Shown here: positions 9,355-17,868 of the stretch, one piece after another
Numbering within the stretch: the first letter of the stretch is position 1
Layout: every line of letters starts with the position of its first letter
Origin: Azospirillum sp. TSA2s
GTDB lineage: Bacteria > Pseudomonadota > Alphaproteobacteria > Azospirillales > Azospirillaceae
NCBI RefSeq assembly: GCF_004923315.1
Contig: NZ_CP039644.1
Location: 248,001 to 312,000 of the forward strand
DNA: 64,000 nt
Direction: 5' to 3'
Made by a program: the position numbers and the translations under genes
The notes under the pieces: generated by a model
What the model was told of the DNA's origin: nothing
The model's input: the letters and a program-made list of their open reading frames with translations, nothing else
The model's database searches: none

Positions 9355-10874
9355 ATGTTGACGGTGGAGACGATCGCACGGATACGACGCGAGCACGCGA
9401 AGGGGAAAAGCATCCGGGCCATTGCCCGGTCGCTGAAGGTGTCGCGGGAGACGGTGACGAAATACCTGCGCTCGGGCGAGACGGCGCCGCGCTACGAGCG
9501 CCAGCACCAGCCGCTTCCGAAGTTGTCCGGGTTCCAGGAGGAACTGGAACGGCTGATCACGGAGAACGAGCGGCGGCCAGCCCGCGACCGGCTCGACTAC
9601 CTGGGGCTCTTCGGACGGCTGAAGGATGCCGGGTTCCAGGGCGGCTACGACACGGTGCGGCGCTACATCAAGCGCTTCAAGCAGCGCCAGCCGCCGAGTG
9701 GGCCGGTGAACGCCTACGTTCCGCTCACCTTTGCCCCGGCCGAGGCGTACCAGTTCGACTGGGCGGAAGAGTGGATCATCCTGGACGGCGTGACGACCAA
9801 GGTGCAGGTGGCCCATGCCCGCCTGTGCACAGCCGCATGCCGTTCGTGGCGGTCTACCCGCGCCAGTCCCAGGAGATGGTGTTCGACGCCCACGCCCGTG
9901 CCGCGGCCTTCTACGGCGGCCTGTGCGAGCGCGGCATCTACGACAATATGAAGACGGCGGTGGACGCCGTATTTGTCGGCAAAGAGCGCCGCTTCAACCG
10001 CCGCTTCGCCCAGATGTGCTCGCATTACCTGGTCGAGCCGGTGGCCTGCACCCCGGCTTCGGGCTGGGAAAAGGGCCAGGTCGAGAACCAGGTCGGCACC
10101 TTGCGCCAGCGGCTGTTCACGCCGCGGCTGCGGGCCAAGACGCTGGAAGAGGTGAACGACCGCCTGCACGACGAGGTGATCGTCTGGGCCCAACAGACGT
10201 CGCATCCAGAGGATAGGAGCCGGACGGTGTGGGAGGTGTTCCAGGCGGAGCGGCCGGCGCTGATCACCGTGAGAGATCCTTTCGACGGCTTCCACGAGGC
10301 CACGCTCAGCGTCTCGAAAACCTGCCTGATCCACTTTGACCGCAACCGCTACAGCGTGGCCGCGATCGCCGCCGGCAAGCCGGTGCAGGTCCACGCCTAC
10401 GCGACACGGATCGTGGTGTGGTTCAACGGCACGATCGTCGCCGAGCACCCACGGGCTTTCGGGCACGGCCACACGCGGTACAATCCGCTGCACTACCTGC
10501 CGGTTCTCGTCCGCAAGCCGGGCGCGCTGCGCAACGGGGCGCCGTTCCGGGACTGGGATTTGCCGCCAGCCCTGGCGACGGTGCGGACCCGCCTCGGCCG
10601 CGGCGACGACGCTGACCGGCAGTTCGTTGGCGTGCTCGCCGCCATCCTCACCGATGGCCTGGAGGCGGTGGAGGTCGCCTGCCGCGAGGCACTGGCGAGC
10701 GGTACGCACAGCCGGGACGTGATCCTGAACATCCTCGCCCGGCGCCACGACGTCACACCGGCACCGGCCATGGCGGTGCCGACGGCGTTGACGCTGTCCA
10801 TCGAGCCGGCCGCCGACTGCGGGCGCTACGACCGCTTGCGTGCGGTGCGGGAGGGCTGCCATGGAACGGCATGA
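9355..10874 (+). pseudogene. istA: IS21 transposase IstA with an inactivating frameshift
   Basis: From the ATG at 9355 the frame gives an N-terminal helix-turn-helix (SIRAIARSLKVSRETVTKYL) and the first catalytic Asp in YQFDWAEEW (D135). At codon 158 (about 9828) the frame is lost: the family continues LCHSRMPFVAVYP, and here one C is missing. The rest of the protein resumes one frame back and runs to the stop at 10874. That part contains the second Asp (IYDNMKTAV) and the Glu (GWEKGQVEN) of the DDE triad, then the C-terminal IstA domain. The break separates the first Asp from the other two catalytic residues. No slippery heptamer is seen at the break, so a deletion is likelier than programmed frameshifting. 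Confidence 0.88.
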
Positions 10875-11592
10875 GTTGATGGCGCTGATGGCCGAGCTCA
10901 GCTTGGCCGGCATGCGTGCCGCCTACGACGAGGTGATGAGCGACGGGGTGAAGCGGCAGCGCACCGTCCAGCAGATCCTGGGCGATCTGCTGGCGGCGGA
11001 GCGGGCGGAGAAGCAGGCGCGCTCGATCCGTTACCAGCTCGGCGCCGCCAAGCTGCCCCTGGCCAAGACGCTGGCCGAGTTCGACTTCACCGCCAGTCCC
11101 CTCAACGAGGGGCTGGTGCGCGACCTGCACGATGGCGGCTTTCTGGAAACCCAGCGCAACGCCGTGTTCATCGGGGGAACCGGGACCGGCAAGACGCACA
11201 TGTGCATCGCCATCACGGCCAACTGCGTGCGCCGCGGCGCCCGTGCCCGGTTCTTCAACGTCATCGACCTGGTGAACCGGTTGGAGGCCGAAGCCCGGAT
11301 CGGGCAGGCGGGCAAGCTCGCTGACCAGTTGACCCGCGTTGATCTCGTGGTGCTGGACGAACTCGGCTACCTGCCGTTCTCCCAGAGTGGCGGCCAACTG
11401 CTGTTCCACGCGCTCAGCCAGTTGTACTCGCGGACCTCGGTGTTGATCACCACCAACTTGAGCTTCGCTGAATGGCCGACGGTGTTCGCTGGCGACGCCA
11501 AGATGACCACCGCTTTGCTCGACCGGCTGACGCATCACTGCGACATCCTGGAAACCGGCAACGAGAGCTGGCGGTTCAAGAACCGCTCCTGA
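10861..11592 (+). CDS. istB: IS21 helper ATPase IstB
   Basis: IstB is the AAA+ regulator that activates IstA and selects the target. The 243-residue product is full length and shows Walker [10 protein letters not shown] near residues 99-107, Walker [12 protein letters not shown] near 162-172, sensor region LITTNLSF, and [12 protein letters not shown] near the C-terminus. The ATG at 10861 ([10 protein letters not shown]) overlaps the 3' end of istA by 14 bp, the usual coupled arrangement. The gene is intact although its partner istA is broken. Confidence 0.93.
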   Translation: MERHELMALMAELSLAGMRAAYDEVMSDGVKRQRTVQQILGDLLAAERAEKQARSIRYQLGAAKLPLAKTLAEFDFTASPLNEGLVRDLHDGGFLETQRNAVFIGGTGTGKTHMCIAITANCVRRGARARFFNVIDLVNRLEAEARIGQAGKLADQLTRVDLVVLDELGYLPFSQSGGQLLFHALSQLYSRTSVLITTNLSFAEWPTVFAGDAKMTTALLDRLTHHCDILETGNESWRFKNRS

Positions 11593-11735
11593 TCCAAAGC
11601 CTTCCCATCCGTTGTCCAGGGGGGCCCACAGGCCCCTCCCGCGCGCGCCGCTGCGTCAGCCATGAGGGCACTCCGCGGCGCGCGCGGGACCCTCCCGTGG
11701 ACTCCCTGGACAACAGGTTCTGCAACCGCAAGCGT

Positions 11736-11785
11736 GGCTGGAAATTGCAAGCCGATGCCGGCTGGAATTTGGAAGCCGATTGACA
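11736..11785. repeat. IS21 right-end multiple repeats
   Basis: Two near-identical 21-bp units beginning GGCTGGAA and ending AAGCCGAT occupy 11736-11756 and 11760-11780, followed by the terminal TGACA. They are inverted relative to the left-end units. The 143 bp from the istB stop to here hold no gene, and 11786-12005 downstream of the element hold nothing recognisable. Confidence 0.75.
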
Positions 11786-12005
11786 GACAGGCTCCCGCCC
11801 TCCCAGCCAACGCCAGCCAAAACGCGTCGATTCCCTTGACAGAGCGCGTGTTGGCCAACGGCTGTGCGGCGGCAGTCAGGTTTAAAAGCGGAGCCGGTAC
11901 CGTGATTGCCGCCATGCTCGGTTTGGCGCTCGTGTTCGCTGGCGGCGAGGAAAACTGTCAAGGAACCTCGTCCCAGCGGTCTGCCGCGGGTCCGGAAACG
12001 ATGGG

Positions 12006-12407
12006 TCAGGCCGGCATGGGCTCGCTGCGGCCGAGAGCCCCCATACCCTTGGCGATTGCCATGATCGTCCACACCAGCCACCAGATGCCGATGCCAATTG
12101 GAATGATGGTGAGGATGGCACCCAATCCCATCGTCACCGCGCTAATCACGCCAACCAGGACGTAAACGACCGTGTTGACGACCGCGAAAATCACACCACG
12201 CCAGAAAACCTTGATCTGAAAGTTCAGATGCGACTTGAACACATCGGACGCGGTGTCGCGATTGACGTAAGCCATGATCACGCCAACCAGAGCGGTGATG
12301 CCGGTGAAGAATCCAACGATATACAGAATGTAGATGAGGTTGGCCATTCCTTTGCCACCATCCCGACCACTGACCACCGCGTTCTCACTAACCTGTTCAA
12401 TTCCCAT
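12006..12407 (-). CDS. DUF4870-like small membrane protein
   Basis: This 133-residue protein has three hydrophobic segments (about 24-46, 67-93 and 95-118) and the pattern NLIYILYIVGFFTGI followed by VFKSHLNFQIKVFWR. That pattern is typical of the DUF4870/Tic20-like family of short three-helix inner-membrane proteins. Function is unknown. The ATG at 12407 has AGGA six bases upstream. It is an isolated gene inside the mobile-element zone, with clearly lower GC than the housekeeping genes around it, which suggests acquisition with the zone. Confidence 0.75.
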   Translation of the reverse strand: MGIEQVSENAVVSGRDGGKGMANLIYILYIVGFFTGITALVGVIMAYVNRDTASDVFKSHLNFQIKVFWRGVIFAVVNTVVYVLVGVISAVTMGLGAILTIIPIGIGIWWLVWTIMAIAKGMGALGRSEPMPA

Positions 12408-12824
12408 GTTTTCCTATGCCTCTTTTGAATGGGGGGTGCATTGTCGGATACCCAACTCAAGCGCATAAACAGGCAATGATTGCGGGTCAATGTGATTTAT
12501 AGCATGTACGCTAGCGTCGCGCGCACCGTGGCGACCACAGGAGGCATTCTTAGGTCGGCCGTCAACGCGTGGTGACTTACCTGGGACGCAGGTTCTCTGC
12601 GCCACCTCGATGTTCGACTGCACATAGATGTGCCATGTTGTCGCACATCAAATGTAGCGTAACAAGATAGCTTTTACGGCCAGTAACTAGACCCCATGTC
12701 CTTGCTGAGCTGCAGGGGGCTCGTCTCACGCTATGTCACGCACGAGGATTACGCCGGGTCGCGGTCGAGTAGCTCCGCCATTTGGCTTTCGCCCTCACAG
12801 ATCCGGGCGTGCGGTAGAGTAGGG
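12408..12824. other. Gene-free stretch between membrane protein and IS remnants
   Basis: No supported coding region was found. The promoter of the DUF4870-like gene should lie in the first 100 bp. Short frames present here lack ribosome sites and resemble no family. Composition is uneven, consistent with a mosaic of insertion debris. Confidence 0.4.
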
Positions 12825-12849
12825 TGTGGATCGGCGCCCAATACCAGCC
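12825..12849. repeat. Orphan IS21-family terminal repeat
   Basis: The string TGTGGATCGGCGCCCAAT followed by ACCAGCC closely matches the terminal and internal repeat units of the IS21 element at 9239-9298. No istA or istB sequence follows it. It is probably the surviving end of a second IS21-type copy, truncated before or by the IS3-type insertion whose end lies 36 bp downstream. Confidence 0.5.
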
Positions 12850-12884
12850 AGCATCTGTACTGGGTTATCTTGTTGACCTTCCCA

Positions 12885-13109
12885 TGAACCGCTCCAGTTT
12901 GTCGGAGGTCATCTGGCTTGAGTCACGCCGCCATGGCGACGTCCTCGGTTTTGGCATAATAACGCGCTTCGGCCTCGGCAGGCGGACTGTTGCCGATGGG
13001 GTCGAGCAAGCGCCGGTGGGTGAATCAGTCGACCCATTCGAGAGTGACGAACTCGACGGCCTCCAGGGTGCGCCATGGTCCGCGGCGGCGGATCACCTCG
13101 TGGGTTGAA
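12885..13109 (-). pseudogene. IS3-type transposase (OrfB) C-terminal remnant
   Basis: Read on the minus strand, about 62 codons match the end of IS3-family OrfB: EVIRRRGPWRTLEAVEFVTL, then EWVD, a TGA stop at 13025-13027 where the family has Trp, then FTHRRLLDPIGNSPPAEAEA and YYAKTEDVAMAA before the normal stop at 12923. The end of the element is probably TGAACCGCTCC at 12885, a form typical of IS3 terminal repeats. The DDE core and OrfA are missing. It is a dead fragment. Confidence 0.75.
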
Positions 13110-13277
13110 CCAGACAGATAGTATCGTATGTAGTTTGGGGAGAACGAGGTATTCCACCGCCCTAATTGAGCTACAGACTTTGTCGCACACCGCTAGCTGT
13201 GGTTCGTAGCTCGGCTCTGCGAAGGCCACTTTGCCATCGCAAAGCCACGAACGAAGCTGTCTATTCGGATTGGCGCA

Positions 13278-13562
13278 TCACATGCGCCGCTCCCATCTCG
13301 GTTGCGACGCCGTATTGCCAACCTTGAAAAAGATGATGGACACAGCAAGCGAAAAAACGGCCCAACCCAGGGCTTTATAGGCAGATTCGTCTTTTACCTC
13401 GAAGAAAGTGCCAACAAAGAACAGGAAAGCAAAAAAAGCAATCATCGAGACTGCAAGAGCTTTTGTGCCGCGATGCGATGCCTTGTCCGTGTAGGTCGCT
13501 CCGCAGGAAGGGCAGGTTTTGTATCCGCGGTTCAATTCCGTTCCGCAAAACCCACAAATCAT
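13278..13562 (-). CDS. Zinc-ribbon membrane protein of unknown function
   Basis: This 94-residue protein begins MICGFCGTELNRGYKTCPSC. The four cysteines form two CxxC knuckles (C3/C6 and C17/C20), a zinc-ribbon pattern. Two membrane segments follow at about 35-55 and 64-82, and the C-terminus is basic. Proteins of this plan are common but mostly uncharacterised. A GAGAAAGG sequence precedes the ATG at 13562. It is isolated inside the mobile-element zone and is AT-richer than the flanking chromosome, so it is probably horizontally acquired cargo. Confidence 0.65.
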   Translation of the reverse strand: MICGFCGTELNRGYKTCPSCGATYTDKASHRGTKALAVSMIAFFAFLFFVGTFFEVKDESAYKALGWAVFSLAVSIIFFKVGNTASQPRWERRM

Positions 13563-14128
13563 ATTCTATGCCTTTCTCCAGGCCGACAGAGAAGTCGGCA
13601 TTTCGTTGCCAAAAAGGATTACAAACACACTAAATTATAGGCACTGCGGTAAAACGACGCATGCCCTGGTCGTGTGTGAACGTCCCAGCTCGATTGGTTA
13701 ACACGTCCCGCCCGAGCTGCCGTCGCGCGCTCGCTATAGTGACAACGTGTCAGCAAAGCCCATCTGGTGGAGTAAGCCAGACAGAACATTATGTATGTAG
13801 AACGATACGAGTCTGGTTCGGCACACTCAGTCTTGTAGAGGCCGTTAATGGTCTAGGCCAAGGCATTGTCGCAAGCTGTCGCCGACGCTGCCGACGGAGG
13901 GCCCGACGCCGGCCTCGGTAGCGTGCAGCGGTGCTTGAGCGCCTGTTTCGCGTCGGCGATGCGGCGCCCGAAGGTGTCCCACTTCATCACCCATGGCCGC
14001 AACGAGCCGAGCTGTGCCCCAACCCGATCGGCTATGCCGCCCACAGCCTGCTGGACTTGCCATGCCCAATGACGGGCTGCTGGCAGTGGGGACGGGGTGA
14101 TCCCCGTAAGCCTGCGCCCACCGGCCGG
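13563..14128. other. Stretch without a supported gene, right margin of the mobile zone
   Basis: 13563-13840 is AT-richer and holds nothing recognisable. From about 13845 the sequence is GC-rich again. A minus-strand frame from 14044 to 13853 (MGGIADRVGAQLG, then WDTFGRRIADAKQALKHR) has protein-like composition but no family match or ribosome site. It may be a gene remnant. Confidence 0.35.
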
Positions 14129-16384
14129 TTAGAACCCTGTTTCGCGGATCAGCACCGACGCGGCGATGCGCCAGAAGCGTTCGGCGAGGCTGCGGGCCTC
14201 GCCTGTCACGCGGACGATGCCGCGGGTGACGCGCTCCGGCCCGTCCTGCACACTGGCGGAGGCGCTTGGCTCGATGTGTGCCGGCTCGACGTCCAGAGTG
14301 ATGCGGTAGACCGCCTCCACCGGGGCGAGTGCGCTGCGGCCGGTCCCGCCATGAGACTGGCCGGGTTGGCCTCCCGCCTGCCCCTCCACCGCCACCGGGC
14401 CGCCATTGACGGAGGCGAGCGCCGGCACGTCCAAGACCGACACGGCGACCGGGTCGACCGCGCGCACCGTCGCCACGCGACGAGGGGCCAGCGGGTCGTC
14501 GGGATGGAACTCGGCCCCCGCCCCTGAACTCAGCCGGTCGAAATCGCCCTCGCCGACATAGCCGACCAGCTCGCCGGCTCCCGGTGCCACCACCATGGCC
14601 AGCGGCAGCTTCGGCCCGATCCAGCGGCCAGGGGTCAGGGCGTCCTCCATGTCGCGCACGGTGCCCGACAGGGGGGCTCGCACCACCAGCCGCTCGCGGC
14701 TGTCGAGCAGCCCCTGCCGCTCGGCCAGGACAGCGGCCAGGTCCTCCTCCATCGCCCGCACGCGGTCGAGCTGCTCGCGGCTGGCGGTCAAACGGGCGAT
14801 CTGCTCCTGCATCCAGCCGATGCGCAGCTCGGCCTGGCGCAGCTTGCCCTCCAAGTCGGGGGCGGTCAGGCGGAACAGCGGCTCGCCCTCCACCACGCTC
14901 TGGCCGCGGGCGACCAGCGCCTCCTCCAGTCGGGCGGGGAAGGGGGCGTAGACGGTGGCGAAGGCGGACGCCCGCCAGACCACCGGCACCGACACGGTGG
15001 AGGTCACCGGCAGCAGGGTCAGTCCGACCGCCGCCGCCAGCCCGGCCAGCGTCAGTCCGGTGCGCAGGTTCACATGGAAGCGGTCGCTCAACCCCCACCA
15101 GGCCTTGGCCTCGGCCAGGAAGGGGCGGGCGACGAACCAGCCGATCTCGATGGCGAACAGCAGGATGCCCAAAACCTTGATGGCGACGTGGTAGACCAAG
15201 AGCGCGATGCCGAGGAACAGCATCAGCCGGTAGACCCAGGTGACGTAGGAATAGACCAGCAGGATGCGGCGCCGCGCCGCCGGCATCTCCTCTGGTGGGG
15301 CCATGTCCAGCCCGAACAGCCATTCCCGCAGCGCCCAGCGCGCCATGGCGAAGGCGCGCTCCTGCAGGTTCGGCACGTCTAGCGCGTCGGACAGCAGGTA
15401 ATAACCGTCGAAGCGCATGAAGGGGCTGAGGTTGATCGCCAGCGTGGTGACCCAGCTGACCGTCGCCAGGAAATAGGCGGCGCTGCGCAGCGACCCGTCG
15501 GGCAGGAAGCTCCAGGCCAGCGTGGCAAAGACGGCGATCGTCAGCTCGGTCAGCATGCCGGCCGCCCCCACCGCCAGCCGCTGCCGGCGCGACACCAGCC
15601 GCCAGGCGTCGGTGGTGTCGGTGTAGAGCACCGGCCACAGCACCAGGAAGGCCACCCCCATGGTCGGCACCCGGCAGCCGAAGCGCTTGGCGGTGTAGGC
15701 ATGGCCCAGCTCGTGGCAGATCTTGGTGCCCAGCAGCGTGACGCCGTAGAGCGCCAGCCCTTCGGGCGAGAAGAAATGCTGGAAGGTGTGCAGAAAGGTG
15801 TCCCACTGCCGCGCCACCAAGAGCCCGGCGAGAGCGGCGGTCAGCAGCACCAGGACCAGCCAGGCTCGGCTGTAGAAGGGCGCCACCAGCCCCGCCGTCG
15901 CCGACAAGAAGCGGTCGGGGCGCACCAGCGGGATGCGGAAGAACAGGTAGTTGTGGACCAGCCACCAGAACCAGCCGGTGTGACGGGCCGCCGCCTGACG
16001 CGCCAGAAAGACGGTGTCGACGGTGACGGTCAGGTTGTTGGCCGCCAAGAACTGGTAGAAGCCCATGACGTCCTCGACCACCGGCTCGAACAGGCTGTCG
16101 CCGGCCACCGCCGCGGCGATGGCGCGTGGGGTGGCGTGGTGCCAGTGTGCGATCAGCGCGAAGGCCTCCGGCCCGATGCGGAAATAGCGGTTGCGCACCG
16201 GATCGTGGATGGTCCAGCCCGGTGCCCCGTCCTGCCCCGCCGGCGCCGACAGCAGGGCCAGATCATCGCGCAGGGCCGGCAGCCGCAGGGAGGCCAGCGG
16301 ATCGGCCGGGGCGGAGCCAACGGCGTGGAGACCGGCAGAGGGAGCTGTGGCGGGGCCAGCGGAGGGGGAGAGGGCGATGGACAA
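14129..16384 (-). CDS. M50 (site-2-protease-like) membrane protein fused to a HlyD adaptor
   Basis: This 751-residue inner-membrane protein probably handles or passes on the adhesin during export. Residues about 30-110 resemble a PqqD-like winged-helix domain (ALRDDLALLSAP, then IHDPVRNRYFRIGPEAFALI), which in other systems binds peptides. Residues about 140-440 form a multi-pass M50 core with HELGH zinc motif at 224-228 and the third-ligand region NLSPFMRFDGYYLLSD (Asp near 326). Residues about 455-750 are a HlyD-type adaptor with a coiled-coil hairpin and ERLVVRAPLSGTVRDM. The start is TTG at 16384 with AAGGA upstream. It is the last gene of the adhesin locus, 53 bp after the second adaptor. 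Whether it cleaves anything is unknown. Confidence 0.8.
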   Translation of the reverse strand: MSIALSPSAGPATAPSAGLHAVGSAPADPLASLRLPALRDDLALLSAPAGQDGAPGWTIHDPVRNRYFRIGPEAFALIAHWHHATPRAIAAAVAGDSLFEPVVEDVMGFYQFLAANNLTVTVDTVFLARQAAARHTGWFWWLVHNYLFFRIPLVRPDRFLSATAGLVAPFYSRAWLVLVLLTAALAGLLVARQWDTFLHTFQHFFSPEGLALYGVTLLGTKICHELGHAYTAKRFGCRVPTMGVAFLVLWPVLYTDTTDAWRLVSRRQRLAVGAAGMLTELTIAVFATLAWSFLPDGSLRSAAYFLATVSWVTTLAINLSPFMRFDGYYLLSDALDVPNLQERAFAMARWALREWLFGLDMAPPEEMPAARRRILLVYSYVTWVYRLMLFLGIALLVYHVAIKVLGILLFAIEIGWFVARPFLAEAKAWWGLSDRFHVNLRTGLTLAGLAAAVGLTLLPVTSTVSVPVVWRASAFATVYAPFPARLEEALVARGQSVVEGEPLFRLTAPDLEGKLRQAELRIGWMQEQIARLTASREQLDRVRAMEEDLAAVLAERQGLLDSRERLVVRAPLSGTVRDMEDALTPGRWIGPKLPLAMVVAPGAGELVGYVGEGDFDRLSSGAGAEFHPDDPLAPRRVATVRAVDPVAVSVLDVPALASVNGGPVAVEGQAGGQPGQSHGGTGRSALAPVEAVYRITLDVEPAHIEPSASASVQDGPERVTRGIVRVTGEARSLAERFWRIAASVLIRETGF

Positions 16385-16437
16385 GGGGCGTCCTTAGATT
16401 GCCGTGGGGAATTGGCGGGACTGGCTTGGGCGGTGCC

Positions 16438-17868
16438 TCAGATCCCCAGCGACTGGCGCAGCAGGGCCAGCGGGCGGCGGAACAGGTAAAGCGCCAGCGG
16501 CACGCGGTCGCCCAGGATCTTGGCGGTGCCGCGCAGGCCGATGCGCGGCGGAGGCTCCCCTGCATCCAGGGCCGCTTTGACGCGGTAGGACAGCACGCCG
16601 GCGGCGGACAGGCCGGCTTCGTAGCTGGCATGGGTCAGCCGCGCCTGCAGCGGGTGGAGCGGGTCGACGTTCAAGAACAGCTCCACCGGAGACCCCGGCT
16701 CCAGAACCAGGGCGTCGCCGACCGGCACCATGATGTCGATCTCCGGAGCCTGCGGGTCGGCCAAAGTCAGCACGCGCTCACCCACCGACACCGGCTTGCC
16801 CAACCAGTCGTTGACGTCGGTGAAGACGGCGATGCCGGCGCGCTCGGCCTTCACCGTCACCCGGTCCAGCAGGTCGCGGGCGAGCGCCATCTCGGCGCGG
16901 CGCAGCTCCACCTGGGCGCGGAGCTGGGCGAGGCGGGCCTTGGTCTGCGGGTCGGCGAAGGCGGCCTGTGAGGCGGTCAGCAGCTCCGCCTCCGCCTGGG
17001 TCACCCCCTTGCGCGCCACCTCGAAACGGCTGCGCAGGACGGTGGACTCAAAGCTGAACAAAGGCTGTCCGGCCGCCACCGCCTGATTCGGCTGGACATG
17101 AAAGCGCTCGATCACGCCGTCCAGCGGGGCGGCGACGATCACCGGATTGCTGGTCTGGATCTCGGCCGGGGCCAGGGTTGACATCGGCACCGGAAGGGCG
17201 AGCGCACCGGCGATGGCCAGCAGGACCAGCAACGGCAGCAGGGCGCGGCGCAGCGCATGCCGCTTCGCCCGCTTGCCCGACAGCGCCCACCAGGCATGGC
17301 CGTAGCCTTCGGTCAGGTGGCTCAGCAGCAGGATCTCGCCATCGGTCCAGGGCTCGTCACGGCCGAGCCACAGGCCGGCCTGCGGTGGGACGGCCTTGCC
17401 CCGGCTTTCCGCCGGGGCGCCGGGCGGCATCTCCCGCGGGGTTTCCGGCTTGCGCAGCGGGCACCACAGCACCTGCGCCGGTCCCCATTCGCCCCAGGCG
17501 TTGCGAACGGAGGCGGGCAGGGTGGCGGGATCGACGACATGGACGTTGTTGGCGTGCTCGCCGGTGGCGACGGCGCGCACCGCCTCCTCCAGCCATTGGG
17601 CGAAGGGGGCGTTCGGCTCCAGTACGGCGATGTTGGACACCGCCTCCAGCATCGCCCGTCCCCGCTCCCCCACCGTCAGGAAGGCCGCCTGCCGGTAGGC
17701 GATCAGCCGGCGGGTTTGGTTGACGATGTGATAGCGCAGCTCGGGCGTCGTCGTCTGCCGCCAGGCTTGGCGCTGCAGCTCCAGCAGCATCAGCAGGCCG
17801 TTGACCGGCTGTGGCGTCCCCTGGGGCGCTGCCTGCTGGGGTGGGGTCTGGGCCATGGTGGCGCTCAT
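16438..17868 (-). CDS. Membrane-anchored HlyD-family adaptor with a large N-terminal soluble domain
   Basis: In this 476-residue protein, residues about 25-195 form a cytosolic domain rich in alternating hydrophobics (RLIAYRQAAFLTV, VLWCPLRKP, GLWLGRDEPWTDGEILLLSHL) that resembles a GAF fold. A single membrane span at 208-227 follows. After that come HlyD lipoyl-like halves (VIVAAPLDGVIERFHVQPNQ at about 243-262) flanking a coiled coil, and a C-terminal beta domain ending near FRRPLALLRQSLGI. Usual HlyD adaptors have only a short N-terminal tail, so this may sense a ligand or dock a partner. Its ATG overlaps the upstream adaptor stop in ATGA. Confidence 0.8.
   Translation of the reverse strand: MSATMAQTPPQQAAPQGTPQPVNGLLMLLELQRQAWRQTTTPELRYHIVNQTRRLIAYRQAAFLTVGERGRAMLEAVSNIAVLEPNAPFAQWLEEAVRAVATGEHANNVHVVDPATLPASVRNAWGEWGPAQVLWCPLRKPETPREMPPGAPAESRGKAVPPQAGLWLGRDEPWTDGEILLLSHLTEGYGHAWWALSGKRAKRHALRRALLPLLVLLAIAGALALPVPMSTLAPAEIQTSNPVIVAAPLDGVIERFHVQPNQAVAAGQPLFSFESTVLRSRFEVARKGVTQAEAELLTASQAAFADPQTKARLAQLRAQVELRRAEMALARDLLDRVTVKAERAGIAVFTDVNDWLGKPVSVGERVLTLADPQAPEIDIMVPVGDALVLEPGSPVELFLNVDPLHPLQARLTHASYEAGLSAAGVLSYRVKAALDAGEPPPRIGLRGTAKILGDRVPLALYLFRRPLALLRQSLGI

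Larger units (their letters stand above)
9239..11785 (+). mobile_element. IS21-family insertion sequence, probably non-autonomous now
   Basis: A 2547-bp element encodes IstA (frameshifted) and IstB in the usual order with a 14-bp overlap. The left end starts TGTGCATCGGCCTGCAA; the reverse complement of the right end starts TGTCAATCGGCTTCCAA, agreeing at 13 of 17 positions. Each end carries a second internal copy of the terminal unit, as is normal for this family. No short target duplication is visible at 9234-9238 versus 11786-11790, which suggests later rearrangement at one side. Confidence 0.85.

Noticed and set aside
9820..9840. Programmed ribosomal frameshift in istA
   Set aside because: No slippery heptamer or following stem is visible, and restoring one C gives exact family sequence; a deletion is simpler.
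12790..12816. Segment resembling the 3' half of a group II intron domain V (read on the minus strand)
   Set aside because: The pairing 5' half, domain VI and any reverse transcriptase gene are absent, so the resemblance is too short to support.
13853..14044. Possible 63-codon minus-strand gene
   Set aside because: Protein-like composition but no ribosome site, no family match and location in decayed mobile DNA.
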